A stretch of DNA of 64,000 nucleotides from Bacteroidia bacterium (GCA_030654175.1 JAURXZ010000001.1:275685-339684); one strand, 5' to 3'. Positions 27,217 through 35,714 are shown, counted from the stretch's first letter. Program-made: numbers and translations. The notes: generated by a model from the letters alone, not told the origin.

Positions 27217-28014
27217 ATGAAAACAAAATTATTCATTCTACTATTATTTACTTCATTTACAGCTTTTGCTCAGTTGGAAAAAGAACGTAAATGGCAAATT
27301 GGAGTAAATATTAATACTGTCGAACCTATAACTGAAGCGGGGTTCGACTATGCAGTTAACCAAACAAGAATATTTAATGATGCAACAGCTCATAGAACAG
27401 ATAAATCAACCTCTTTTGGTATAAATTTATCCTATCAAACAAAAGATAAATGCGTATTACGATTAGTAGCAAAAATGACTCAGTACAAAATAGATGAAAG
27501 GTATGACTCAAGAGAAGCAAGAGAAATCACTACTGCTCCATCAAGTGACTACATCCTTGATACTGGCTATATAAGACAATCAGTATATACTATTTCACCA
27601 GGTATAGTTTGGAATTTTAGTTATAAAAAATTGAATATATATGGTGGATTTCAGTTGGTATATAAAAAATACAGTCCTACCGAAATTGACCTTAGATATG
27701 CATTTTATAATACTTCAAATGATTCCTTAACATCTGCTAAATATTATATTATTAGAGAAGGCGGAGGGTATTCTCTGGGTCTAGGACCTGTTACTGGATT
27801 TTCAGTAAACGTTTTTAAAAATTTTTCTATTGGAGCAGAATTTTCCTCTGCATATACTTATTATAAAAGAGGAGGTGAAACTAGTTGGTTCTTACAATTT
27901 ACTTATCCTCCGCAGAACGCAGGAAATAGTGGAACAATAATTTCACATGGCACTTATGAAGCATATAAATTTTCAAGTGTACTTTCTTCAGTCAATATAT
28001 CTTATAATTTTTAA
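27217..28014 (+). CDS. Outer-membrane beta-barrel-like protein
   Basis: 265 residues. The signal peptide is KTKLFILLLFTSFTAFAQ (cleavage after residue 18-19). The rest is a series of amphipathic strands (KWQIGVNINTVEP, TSFGINLSYQTKDKCVLRLVAK, YTISPGIVWNFSYKKLNIYGGFQLVYKK as consecutive segments) and it ends SVNISYNF, with the terminal Phe expected for BAM-inserted barrels. An eight-stranded OmpA/OmpW-like or PorT-like barrel is likely. Function unknown. It lies 84 bases upstream of the large adhesin-like gene and may be co-expressed with it. Confidence 0.75.
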   Translation: MKTKLFILLLFTSFTAFAQLEKERKWQIGVNINTVEPITEAGFDYAVNQTRIFNDATAHRTDKSTSFGINLSYQTKDKCVLRLVAKMTQYKIDERYDSREAREITTAPSSDYILDTGYIRQSVYTISPGIVWNFSYKKLNIYGGFQLVYKKYSPTEIDLRYAFYNTSNDSLTSAKYYIIREGGGYSLGLGPVTGFSVNVFKNFSIGAEFSSAYTYYKRGGETSWFLQFTYPPQNAGNSGTIISHGTYEAYKFSSVLSSVNISYNF

Positions 28015-28098
28015 TGTTCCCCTGCCGTATAACCTGTTGACCGGCAAAGCGAATAAAAATCAAACAAGTCAACGGGATAAAATAAAACCAAAATCATT

Positions 28099-30297
28099 AT
28101 GAAAACAAAAAACTACTTTAAAAAGACTGCTGTGTTTATTATTGCAGGATCTTTTATTTTTTATCAGGCAACAGGCCAAACTACGGGCTTGAGTGGTACT
28201 GGTCAAAACACCCAAGGAGCTGGAACCTTAGGTACGGATAATACTAATGTAGGAGCAAGTGCAGGGGGCAGCACAACTTCAGGTGCAACACAAAACGTTA
28301 TTGTAGGCAGAAGAGCCGGCTACTCTACCACTCAGGAGGATAACAATACTTTTATAGGATTTAATTCTGGCTACAACAATGGCTTAGGTGCAATCGCTGA
28401 ATTTGCGGGAAGAGAAAATACTTTTTTAGGAAGTCTTTCCGGATTTTCTAATCAAAACCAGGGCCATAATACAAATATTGGTTATGCTGCAGGTTATTCT
28501 AACCTAAGTGGTGCTTCAATTACTTGTGTAGGCCATAATGCAGGATATAATAACACTGCTTCACTAAATACTTTTATTGGTTCAGCCAGTGGTTTATACA
28601 ATACATCAGGGCCAAATAATACCTATTTAGGTACTACAACAGGTAATTTTAATGCTACAGGAGGAAATAACACTTTAGTGGGATATGAAGCAGGATATGG
28701 TGTTATTGGTAATAATTTCAGTTCCAATTCTATTTTTGGATATAGAGCTGGATATAATGTAACTACCGGAGGCTATAATGTTTTTATGGGAGATGTGGCT
28801 GGTTTTTCTAACTCATCAGGAACACGCAATGCCTTTCTTGGCAGTTCAAGTGGCGTTTCTAACACTACAGGATCCGATAATGTTTTTATGGGCTATCAGG
28901 CAGGTTTTGCTAACGCAACAGGAGGTAGCAATATCGCTATTGGTTCTTCCGCAGGTTATGCTAACGGTACAAATGCCAGTAATATTGCTATTGGAGTTTC
29001 TGCGCTTTACTATAATACGGCATTTGGTAATATTGGTATAGGAACAACTGCGCTTTATAGAAACACCAGCGGATCACAAAATACCGCTACTGGGTTTCAG
29101 GCACTAAATAATAATACCACTGGAGTAGGAGGTACTGCAATCGGATACCAGGCCCTTATTAACTCCACTGGTAACTATAATACGGCTACTGGAAGAAATG
29201 CGGTAAATAATAACACTACCGGCTATAATAATACGGGCTATGGAGTGAATACTCTTTATAGCACTAATACTGGCCACAATAATACAAGCTGTGGATTTAG
29301 TGCACTTTCTAACAACATTACCGGCTACAATAATACTGCTTTAGGGTCAGGTGCAAATGTTAGTAATGCAGGACTTAACAATGCTACAGCCATTGGTTAT
29401 AATGCGAGTGCAACACTAAGCAACTCAGTACAACTTGGTAACTCATCCACTACCAATGGTGTTTTTACCTCCAGTGGTTTGTATCAAACAAGCGATGGTC
29501 GTTTTAAAACAGGTGTACAGGAAGCAGTAAAAGGTTTGGAATTTATTAAAAAACTTCGACCGGTTACCTATAAAATGAATACCAATATGCTTGATGATTT
29601 GATCATACAAAATATGTCTGATAGTCTTAAGGCTCTGCATAAAATCGGAATGGACTTTGTCGGCTCGTCAGCCATCACTCACTCGGGCTTTATAGCACAG
29701 GAAGTTGAGTTGGCTGCTCAACAAGTTGGCTTCGCGTCTTCTATTGTGCACCTACCAGGCAATAGCAGCGATCCTTATGCTGTGTCGTATGCCGAGTTCG
29801 TTGTTCCATTAGTAAAAGCTGTTCAGGAATTAAGCAAAGCAGCAGATTCAACAAATACTGCAACAGCAAAAAATGATTCGATAAAAGATGCAAAAATGCA
29901 AGCTATGCAAAATAAAATCGATCAATTGGATGCGATTATTAATTCATGTTGTACTGCAGGTAAATCAATGCAACAGAATAACTCAAACTCAGAATCATTA
30001 TCTACTTCAAAGGATGTGGAACTGAGCAATAAAAATATTATTGTTCTTGACCAAAACGTTCCGAATCCATTTGCCGATCAAACCCTTATCAATTATTTTT
30101 TACCGGACAATATTACCCGTGCGCAAATTATATTTTTGGATCAATCAGGCAAGCTTATCAAAGCAGTTGATTTAACAGAGAAAGGTAAAGGAAGTTTAAA
30201 TGTATTCGCCAATGATTTAACAAGCGGCATTTATACCTACTCCTTAATTGTGGATGGGCAAACCATCGAAACTAAAAAAATGGTGAAAACGAAATAG
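28099..30297 (+). CDS. Repeat adhesin with S74 chaperone domain and T9SS sorting tail
   Basis: 732 residues. The signal peptide ends near FYQATGQ (about 27). Residues 50-450 are some 20 degenerate repeats around N-T-x-x-G-x-x-A-G-x-x-N (NTFIGFNSGY, NTNIGYAAGY, NTALGSGAN), resembling the stalk of trimeric autotransporter-type adhesins. Residues 468-600 are a Peptidase_S74 intramolecular chaperone (SDGRFKTGVQEAVKGLEFIKKL and HSGFIAQEVE, shown in short parts). The last 80 residues (VPNPFADQTLINYFLP to ETKKMVKTK) form a type A T9SS C-terminal domain. It should be exported by T9SS, cut or assembled by S74 and displayed on the surface. Confidence 0.85.
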   Translation: MKTKNYFKKTAVFIIAGSFIFYQATGQTTGLSGTGQNTQGAGTLGTDNTNVGASAGGSTTSGATQNVIVGRRAGYSTTQEDNNTFIGFNSGYNNGLGAIAEFAGRENTFLGSLSGFSNQNQGHNTNIGYAAGYSNLSGASITCVGHNAGYNNTASLNTFIGSASGLYNTSGPNNTYLGTTTGNFNATGGNNTLVGYEAGYGVIGNNFSSNSIFGYRAGYNVTTGGYNVFMGDVAGFSNSSGTRNAFLGSSSGVSNTTGSDNVFMGYQAGFANATGGSNIAIGSSAGYANGTNASNIAIGVSALYYNTAFGNIGIGTTALYRNTSGSQNTATGFQALNNNTTGVGGTAIGYQALINSTGNYNTATGRNAVNNNTTGYNNTGYGVNTLYSTNTGHNNTSCGFSALSNNITGYNNTALGSGANVSNAGLNNATAIGYNASATLSNSVQLGNSSTTNGVFTSSGLYQTSDGRFKTGVQEAVKGLEFIKKLRPVTYKMNTNMLDDLIIQNMSDSLKALHKIGMDFVGSSAITHSGFIAQEVELAAQQVGFASSIVHLPGNSSDPYAVSYAEFVVPLVKAVQELSKAADSTNTATAKNDSIKDAKMQAMQNKIDQLDAIINSCCTAGKSMQQNNSNSESLSTSKDVELSNKNIIVLDQNVPNPFADQTLINYFLPDNITRAQIIFLDQSGKLIKAVDLTEKGKGSLNVFANDLTSGIYTYSLIVDGQTIETKKMVKTK

Positions 30298-30311
30298 CTT
30301 TACCCTAATAG

Positions 30312-30346
30312 GAGGCTGTCTCAAAAGTCGAGACAGCCTCTTTTTT
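30312..30346 (+). terminator. Strong terminator after the adhesin gene
   Basis: GAGGCTGTCTC/GAGACAGCCTC with a 7-base loop is followed by TTTTTT, 14 bases beyond the stop codon. Confidence 0.92.
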
Positions 30347-30393
30347 ATTCGCACTCCTCTCGGAGAAAATTTTCATTTAAGCAAAAAAAAAGA

Positions 30394-30732
30394 ATGATCA
30401 CACTTAAAAAATTTCATCAACCATTTTTTAGTGAATATCTAATACAAAAAGTATGGGAAAAAGCACTGATAATAGAAAATATTGACCCCGGAATATACCG
30501 TCTGGATAATTGCGGTGCGTTGATTAAAAATGCATTTTATTTAAAGGAATATAAGGCTCTTTCTACGGGCTGGGGAATTGATCTTATAAAACCAAAGAGC
30601 AAAGGTGGAACAGATGAACTTTCTAATTTACAAGCCTTACAATGGGAAAACAAAGAAGCTAAAGGGGAGTCTTATCCTTTATGGAAATGTATTATTTCAA
30701 GGGATAACAAAGGGAATTACTATTTAAAATAA
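30394..30732 (+). CDS. HNH-fold protein with degenerate active site
   Basis: 112 residues. The C-terminal half (about 65-95) reads GWGIDLIKPKSKGGTDELSN followed by LQALQWENKEAKG, which is the HNH signature of small Bacteroidota proteins normally written as W-E-x-D-H-I-x-P-x-S-x-G-G-x-D. The first His of the HNH triad is Leu here, whereas the Asn and the downstream N-K-x-x-K-G remain. The DNCGALI segment before it also matches the family. It is probably not a nuclease by the usual mechanism; it could be a DNA-binding remnant. Confidence 0.7.
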   Translation: MITLKKFHQPFFSEYLIQKVWEKALIIENIDPGIYRLDNCGALIKNAFYLKEYKALSTGWGIDLIKPKSKGGTDELSNLQALQWENKEAKGESYPLWKCIISRDNKGNYYLK

Positions 30733-30799
30733 TTTTAAAAATAAATAGCAAATTTCAGCAAAGTGGAATTTTTAAAATAAAATGAACAAACATGTTAAA

Positions 30800-30915
30800 A
30801 AGTATAAGGTCACGCTGAATTTACTTCGGCATCTCAAGTGGCAGGTTCCGAAACCACTGATAGCAATCTTGGCAGGCACGTTCGGACTGCGCTCTGAAGA
30901 AAGAGCTCTTCGTTC
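30800..30915. repeat. GC-richer repeat-like segment before the receiver gene
   Basis: The stretch ggtcacgctgaatttacttcg..tctgaagaaagagctcttcg is clearly richer in G and C than its surroundings and resembles the dispersed intergenic tcacgctgaa..cagcatctc words seen in many Bacteroidota. It is read through by a longer open frame that I do not accept as coding. Confidence 0.45.
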
Positions 30916-30970
30916 AAATTATTTTGAAAACTCTACTAAATTAAATTCTTTTTCTAATAATGCTCAACAC

Positions 30971-31387
30971 ATGTTTAAATTTAAAACAATCATAATTATA
31001 GACGATAATGAAATTGATATAATAATCAACAAAAAAGTTGTTGAACATTTGAATATTACTGGGAACATTCAAACATTTTCCAACCCTATCAAGGTTCTTG
31101 AGTATTTAAAATTTTTCCAAAGAAACGAATCTTATTTTAATGTCATAGCTCCCGCACTCATCCTTATCGACAATAAAATGCCCATCATGACCGGATTTGA
31201 ATTTCTTGATGAGTTTAATGGGCTTACTTTTTTTGAACAAAAACAAATTGACATTTTGATGGTCTCTTCTGATTATCCAACACAGATTGAAAAAGCTATC
31301 AATAAAAAATGTTGCGGTTACATCGAAAAACCTTTGACAAGTATGAAACTTTTAAATCAACTTGAAAATATTAATGGCAAGAAATAA
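30971..31387 (+). CDS. Single-domain response regulator
   Basis: 138 residues from the ATG at 30971. The 63 extra residues upstream in the same frame are translated repeat and not included. A complete CheY-like fold is present: IIIIDDNEIDI acid pocket, LILIDNKMPIMTGFEF phosphoacceptor Asp, MVSSDY Ser and CGYIEKPL Lys. There is no output domain. The next gene starts 14 bases before its stop, suggesting a functional pair of receiver and HisKA-like helix protein. Confidence 0.87.
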   Translation: MFKFKTIIIIDDNEIDIIINKKVVEHLNITGNIQTFSNPIKVLEYLKFFQRNESYFNVIAPALILIDNKMPIMTGFEFLDEFNGLTFFEQKQIDILMVSSDYPTQIEKAINKKCCGYIEKPLTSMKLLNQLENINGKK

Positions 31388-31718
31388 TCAGATAAAAATT
31401 GCTGATCAAGAGCTTATTTTTCAAAATTATGAAAAACACAAACTCGAAGCTGAGCTAATCATTGCTAAAGAAGAACTAAAAAGGGCGAAAGATCATCAAA
31501 AAGAATGCATACAAGAGTTGGAAGAATTGATGTTTATTACTCAGAAATTACGCCAGCCTATTAATCAAATTATCGGCCTTTCAATCCTTCTTACGGACTC
31601 TTGTTATACTCAGGAAGACCTGAAAAAGATCATTGATATGATAGGGAAATCAGCTCAATCGTTGGATAATTTTTCAAGAGAATTAACAACTTTCACACAA
31701 CGTAAGAAACTGGAATAG
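31374..31718 (+). CDS. HisKA-like helical protein lacking the phosphoacceptor His
   Basis: 114 residues from the ATG at 31374. A coiled coil (about 13-50) is followed by FITQKLRQPINQIIGLSILL, which has the form of the S-H-K-L-R-Q-P HisKA helix except that the phosphoacceptor position (residue 57) is Gln. No ATP-binding domain follows. It may be a dimeric, phosphorylation-incompetent docking partner for the overlapping receiver gene, or a decaying kinase fragment. Translational coupling with the receiver argues for the former. Confidence 0.65.
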   Translation: MARNNQIKIADQELIFQNYEKHKLEAELIIAKEELKRAKDHQKECIQELEELMFITQKLRQPINQIIGLSILLTDSCYTQEDLKKIIDMIGKSAQSLDNFSRELTTFTQRKKLE

Positions 31719-31933
31719 AAAAATGAAAAGGTTCTTTATAGGGAAATAATTAAATATATAAAGTCTATTGTTGAAATAATAAATTTTTTCGTCAGCCTTT
31801 TTTTGTATTGTAATGTTCTTCTTTAATATTTGCCATATAGCTATTCAAAAGGGTAAATATTTATACATTGAATTTACCATGTAAAAAAAAGTACTGTTAT
31901 TTCTCTTGGAATCTAAACTTTTGCCTGCTCTAT
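31719..31933. other. Convergent AT-rich gap
   Basis: No gene or clear hairpin was recognised; the short T-rich tract cagcctttttttgt near 31795-31808 could end transcription. Confidence 0.3.
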
Positions 31934-32587
31934 TTAAGGAGCGAGACGTTTAATCTTCCACTCCAAATTATTTTCCTCCAAAGTGTATGTAAGTCTGTCA
32001 TGCATATGATTTGGTCTTCCCTGCCAAAATTCAAAGTAAGTAGGTTTTACAATATAACCTCCCCAATAATCTGGCCGTGTTAAAGGGGGTTCCAATTTGT
32101 ATTTTGTATTTAACATAAATAATTCTTCTAATTCAGCACGGTTCTTTAATTCTTTACTTTGAAGAGAGGTCCAGTCTCCAACTCTGCTAATTTCAGAACG
32201 GGTTTTAAAATAAGCATCCGATTTTTCTTCCGTTTGTTTTATAGCAATCCCTTGTACTCTTATTTGGCGTTCTATTCCCGGCCAAAAAAAGTTTAAGGCC
32301 ACATGATTATTCACAACAATTTGTATCCCTTTGGCACTATTGTAATTGGTGAAAAATCCAAAACCTTCTTTTGAAAATTCTCTTAGCAAAACTACCCTTG
32401 AACTTGGAGTTAAATTATTTATTGTGGAAAGAACCATGGCATAAGGCTCCTCAATTTCTGATTTTAAAACCTGGTTAAACCATAATTCAAATTGTTCAAA
32501 TGGGGATGCCAAAGCTTCGGATTCTAATAATGGCATTTGACTATATTCTTTTCGTAATTGTTGTGTATTATCGTTCATGTTTTTCAT
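31934..32587 (-). CDS. pdxH: Pyridoxamine 5'-phosphate oxidase
   Basis: 217 residues, the usual PdxH size. Motifs in order are MVLSTINNLTPSSRVVLLREF, GFGFFTNYNSAKGIQI, VALNFFWPGIERQIRVQG (FMN binding), and the C-terminal dimerisation segment YFEFWQGRPNHMHDRL. It makes pyridoxal phosphate from PMP or PNP with O2. It starts 22 bases downstream of a PLP-dependent alpha-oxoamine synthase fusion gene and is probably in its operon, coupling cofactor supply to the enzyme. Confidence 0.95.
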   Translation of the reverse strand: MKNMNDNTQQLRKEYSQMPLLESEALASPFEQFELWFNQVLKSEIEEPYAMVLSTINNLTPSSRVVLLREFSKEGFGFFTNYNSAKGIQIVVNNHVALNFFWPGIERQIRVQGIAIKQTEEKSDAYFKTRSEISRVGDWTSLQSKELKNRAELEELFMLNTKYKLEPPLTRPDYWGGYIVKPTYFEFWQGRPNHMHDRLTYTLEENNLEWKIKRLAP

Positions 32588-32608
32588 TTTATTTCTTATA
32601 GATTTTTA

Positions 32609-35050
32609 TTACGTATTGGCAGCCATAGATTCTATTACTTCCATATTATAATTATCTTTTGTTTGTATATAGGCTACCCTGGCATGTTGTACAGCACCAA
32701 ATTTGTGCTTATCAACATCGGCCGATAAACCTAAATATACTTTTGATAAATTTAACATGCGGGCCCGTTTTAATACTTGATAAATGGCTTGTTTGTAAAC
32801 CTTAAATTCTTTGTTATAATCATAATCAATACCTGCAATCATTGGTGCTATATGCGTTTCAGTAATATATGTCCATATTACTGCCACAGCTTTTCTTTCG
32901 GGACGAGGATCAAATTCAGGCTTAAGCTTCAAAACAATAAACTCCCAATTGGCATGTTTTGAAAGTTTTTTTAGAATGTCTTTTGGGTAAGCGAACATGT
33001 TTAAACCTCTATTTTTTTGCTCAACTTGTAAGTAAAGGTTATAGTAGTATTCTGTTTCTTCTTCTGTTAGTTCTTTTTTATATTCAATTTCAAAAGCATT
33101 TTCATTTCTAAATACTTCTGTTCTAACATTTTTTCTGTTACGATGAGATAGCGATTCAATAAGTTCGTCTTTTGTATCCCATTTCAGGTTATCAATAATG
33201 TTAGAGTTAGGCATATTAACAGGGGCAAATCCTTCTTTTAAAAGTATTTTTTTTAATTCAATATCGTCTTTATCAAAATCTCTAAGTAATAATGAATTAG
33301 CATTTATCGATTCCTGAATTTTTGCAACCCTTTCCAAAAGCAGGGTAAATGCATCTTTCCATTTGGGATGATTAGGATTGATAAAATAATGATGCCCTTC
33401 GGTGAGCATAGAACCCATCGTTAATGTTTTTGAGGTAAGATAGTAAGGATCAGTTTTTCTTTTTTCTTCTATTTGAATAGATACTGATTCTAATGCCAGC
33501 ATATCATCTTTAGAAATTCCTGAAGTAAAAAAAGTTGCTAATACCGGCTTTTTATCTTTATCACGAATAATAAAATAATAAAAATCCCAGTTATCTTCCG
33601 TTTTTGGGTTATTGCTAAAAGCTTCCTCTAAAGATAAAAGTCCTTCCCAGTCAAACGACCCATTTGCACCGAGTAATTCATCCCATTCTGTTTTATTGAT
33701 CCCTTTAATGCTTTTTTCTTCCTGTACTGTTAACTCTTCATTTAAATTTGTTTCTTGTTTATTTATAGGAAGAAATGAGTTAGCCTCTATTTTAGTTTTA
33801 AATGCTTTGCGCACATCGTCTATCGTTCTGTTTTCTTCTTCCAATACCTTAGGGTAATGATAAACCAATGCATCTACAAAGTCCTTTATTTCGTTTTTTT
33901 TCACCTGGCGGTTAATTGAAAAGCGCACTCCGGTATTTCTAACAGAAACAGCAGGGAACAGAGCAAGATTAACAAAAAAACCATCATCTAATAAACGTTT
34001 GACCATATTGTAGCCCACTTTTGGTTGTCCCATAGCCACAAAGCCAATAGGAGTAAAAGGATCGGACATAACCGTAAGGTCTGTATTAGCAATTAACTGG
34101 CTGCAATAATCAATATTTTCACGCAATTCTTTCTGTATTCGATAGATATCATCCGATAAATGAATTTTTGCAGAAGCTATCGCAGCCCCTATTATTGGTG
34201 GAGCCAAAGGATGAGAATAAATTAAGGGACCTCCAAAAATACGGACCTTTCTAAAGGTTTCTTCGTTCGGAAAAATAGCTAATCCCCCTGTAACTCCGAA
34301 ACCTTTTCCCATTGTTGTCATGAGCATTATTTTTTCGTGTTTGGGTACTTTACTATTGGTATAGCCACTTCCATTTTTCCCATGCCAGCTCATCCCATGC
34401 GCATCATCCACATAAACATACAATTGTTCGTATTTTTCCATTAAGTATAATAAACTATCAAATGGAGCCACGTCTCCATACATAGAATACACTCCATCTA
34501 TCAAATACCAGATTTTTTTATGTGTTTTGCTCAATTGTTTTAATTGCTTTTCCAACATATCCATATTGCTATGACGTATCATTTCAATAGGCACACCTTT
34601 TTGACGAAGCAACTGAGCGGCAGTTTGTACACTAAAATGAACCTGCTGATCTAAAATTATAGCATCCTCACTTGTAATAAGTGTTGGAATTACTGAAATA
34701 TGTGCAGAGGATGTGGAGGAATAGGTAAGCACATGCCTGTTATCAAACATTTGAGATAGATAATCCTCTAATTGTACATTAATACCTGAAGATAGATAAC
34801 CACGGGAAATACCATACTGGGTTCCATATTTTTGTGTAAAATCAATGGCCCCATCTTTTAAGCGCTGGTCTAATTCTAAACCAAGGTAACCACAGGTTCC
34901 AAAATTTAAAAACTCCTTTTCAAAAATCGGTAGTTTTCTATTCGACATTGCATTTACATCCGATACTAAATGAATTACGCCTCTTTGTTTTGCATCCGTA
35001 AGTAATTCATCAATTGTATCCAAAGAGTTGTTGTGATTGATTTTTGCCAT
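32609..35050 (-). CDS. Fusion: alpha-oxoamine synthase (SPT/KBL family) + GNAT-like acyltransferase
   Basis: 813 residues. Residues 1-415 are a full alpha-oxoamine synthase: GTCGYLGLE, GYLSSG, the PLP-stacking His138 in DQQVHFS, DDAHGMSWHG (Asp215/216, His218), and the Schiff-base Lys249 in TTMGKGFGVTGG. Residues 450-805 form a GNAT/BioF2-like acyltransferase domain with ESLSHRNRKNVRTEVF and a long Q/Y-rich helix end. Alpha-oxoamine synthases condense an amino acid with an acyl thioester; serine palmitoyltransferase and the cysteate enzyme of sulfonolipid synthesis are members. I infer that the fused domain may N-acylate the product, as the unrelated-to-eukaryote bacterial ceramide synthases do; no reductase gene is nearby. 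Confidence 0.8.
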   Translation of the reverse strand: MAKINHNNSLDTIDELLTDAKQRGVIHLVSDVNAMSNRKLPIFEKEFLNFGTCGYLGLELDQRLKDGAIDFTQKYGTQYGISRGYLSSGINVQLEDYLSQMFDNRHVLTYSSTSSAHISVIPTLITSEDAIILDQQVHFSVQTAAQLLRQKGVPIEMIRHSNMDMLEKQLKQLSKTHKKIWYLIDGVYSMYGDVAPFDSLLYLMEKYEQLYVYVDDAHGMSWHGKNGSGYTNSKVPKHEKIMLMTTMGKGFGVTGGLAIFPNEETFRKVRIFGGPLIYSHPLAPPIIGAAIASAKIHLSDDIYRIQKELRENIDYCSQLIANTDLTVMSDPFTPIGFVAMGQPKVGYNMVKRLLDDGFFVNLALFPAVSVRNTGVRFSINRQVKKNEIKDFVDALVYHYPKVLEEENRTIDDVRKAFKTKIEANSFLPINKQETNLNEELTVQEEKSIKGINKTEWDELLGANGSFDWEGLLSLEEAFSNNPKTEDNWDFYYFIIRDKDKKPVLATFFTSGISKDDMLALESVSIQIEEKRKTDPYYLTSKTLTMGSMLTEGHHYFINPNHPKWKDAFTLLLERVAKIQESINANSLLLRDFDKDDIELKKILLKEGFAPVNMPNSNIIDNLKWDTKDELIESLSHRNRKNVRTEVFRNENAFEIEYKKELTEEETEYYYNLYLQVEQKNRGLNMFAYPKDILKKLSKHANWEFIVLKLKPEFDPRPERKAVAVIWTYITETHIAPMIAGIDYDYNKEFKVYKQAIYQVLKRARMLNLSKVYLGLSADVDKHKFGAVQHARVAYIQTKDNYNMEVIESMAANT

Positions 35051-35205
35051 AAAATGAATTTATATATTTTAAAAATGTACCTTTGTATTTAGACTTATAT
35101 TAAACGAAAAAAAACAGTAATTTGTTACATTATCGATTTAATTAGTTATAATATATTGATTATTAGTAACAATAACGAACCGAAATATCAAATGATTAAT
35201 TTTTA
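35051..35205. promoter_or_regulatory. Divergent promoter gap
   Basis: A 155-base AT-rich gap between the divergent fusion gene and the small-paralog array. It must hold promoters for both, but no TAnnTTTG match stands out. Confidence 0.35.
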
Positions 35206-35592
35206 ATGAAAAAGATGCTATTAGAAAATGAACATGCTAAATTTGTTATAGAGGATGGTATTCTTATCGGATCTTTTAAATGTGAATTTGTAGATTTAGA
35301 TCTTGCAAATAAAATTACTGGATATAGATTAGAGCTCCAAAATGGAAAGAACTTCCCCATATTATCAAATATTAAAGCAGTAAAAAGTAGTACGAAATCT
35401 GCTCGTGATTTTTTGGCTTCTGAAGAAGGCTGTAAGGGGGTTGTAGCAGCAGCTGTGCTTATTGATTCTCCTATAAGCAGTATGATAGGCAATTTTTTTA
35501 TCAGGGTTAGCAAACCATTAAGACCCACTAAAATATTTACAAATGAAACAGAAGCAAAAAAATGGTTGGCCCAATTTGTGAAAAAAGAATAA
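35206..35592 (+). CDS. Small STAS/SpoIIAA-like paralog, type A (A1)
   Basis: 128 residues, first of a tandem family. It begins MKKMLLENEHAKFVIEDGIL and contains the shared core NIKAVKSSTKSARDFLASEEG and IGNFFIRVSKPLRPTKIF and ends AKKWLAQFVKKE. The pattern of beta strand, conserved R-D-F and terminal helix resembles the SpoIIAA-like/STAS proteins known in Bacteroidota (DUF7793-like by memory). No catalytic residues are recognised. In the array the A types are A1, A2 and A3; the B-type relic follows A1 directly. Confidence 0.7.
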   Translation: MKKMLLENEHAKFVIEDGILIGSFKCEFVDLDLANKITGYRLELQNGKNFPILSNIKAVKSSTKSARDFLASEEGCKGVVAAAVLIDSPISSMIGNFFIRVSKPLRPTKIFTNETEAKKWLAQFVKKE

Positions 35593-35601
35593 AAAAATAG
35601 C

Positions 35602-35676
35602 ATAAATAAAGTAACTATTCAAGTTCTTTTGGATAATGAATTTAACTGGGGATTTTCCAAGGGATTATTTTTTTGA
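35602..35676 (+). pseudogene. Remnant of a B-type paralog after A1
   Basis: The frame INKVTIQVLLDNEFN aligns with MEKATENIKLLLDNEYS, the start of gene B1 at 36111: the initiator is ATA instead of ATG, one codon is missing, and similarity ends after about 15 codons with a stop at 35674-35676. The junction after A1 (aataaaaaaatagcat) matches the A3-B2 junction (aataaaaaaatagtat) almost exactly. This supports an ancestral A-B pair here whose B copy has been lost. Confidence 0.75.
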
Positions 35677-35714
35677 ATAGTTCCAACCAGTATGTCAAGG
35701 CCAATAAAAATAAG

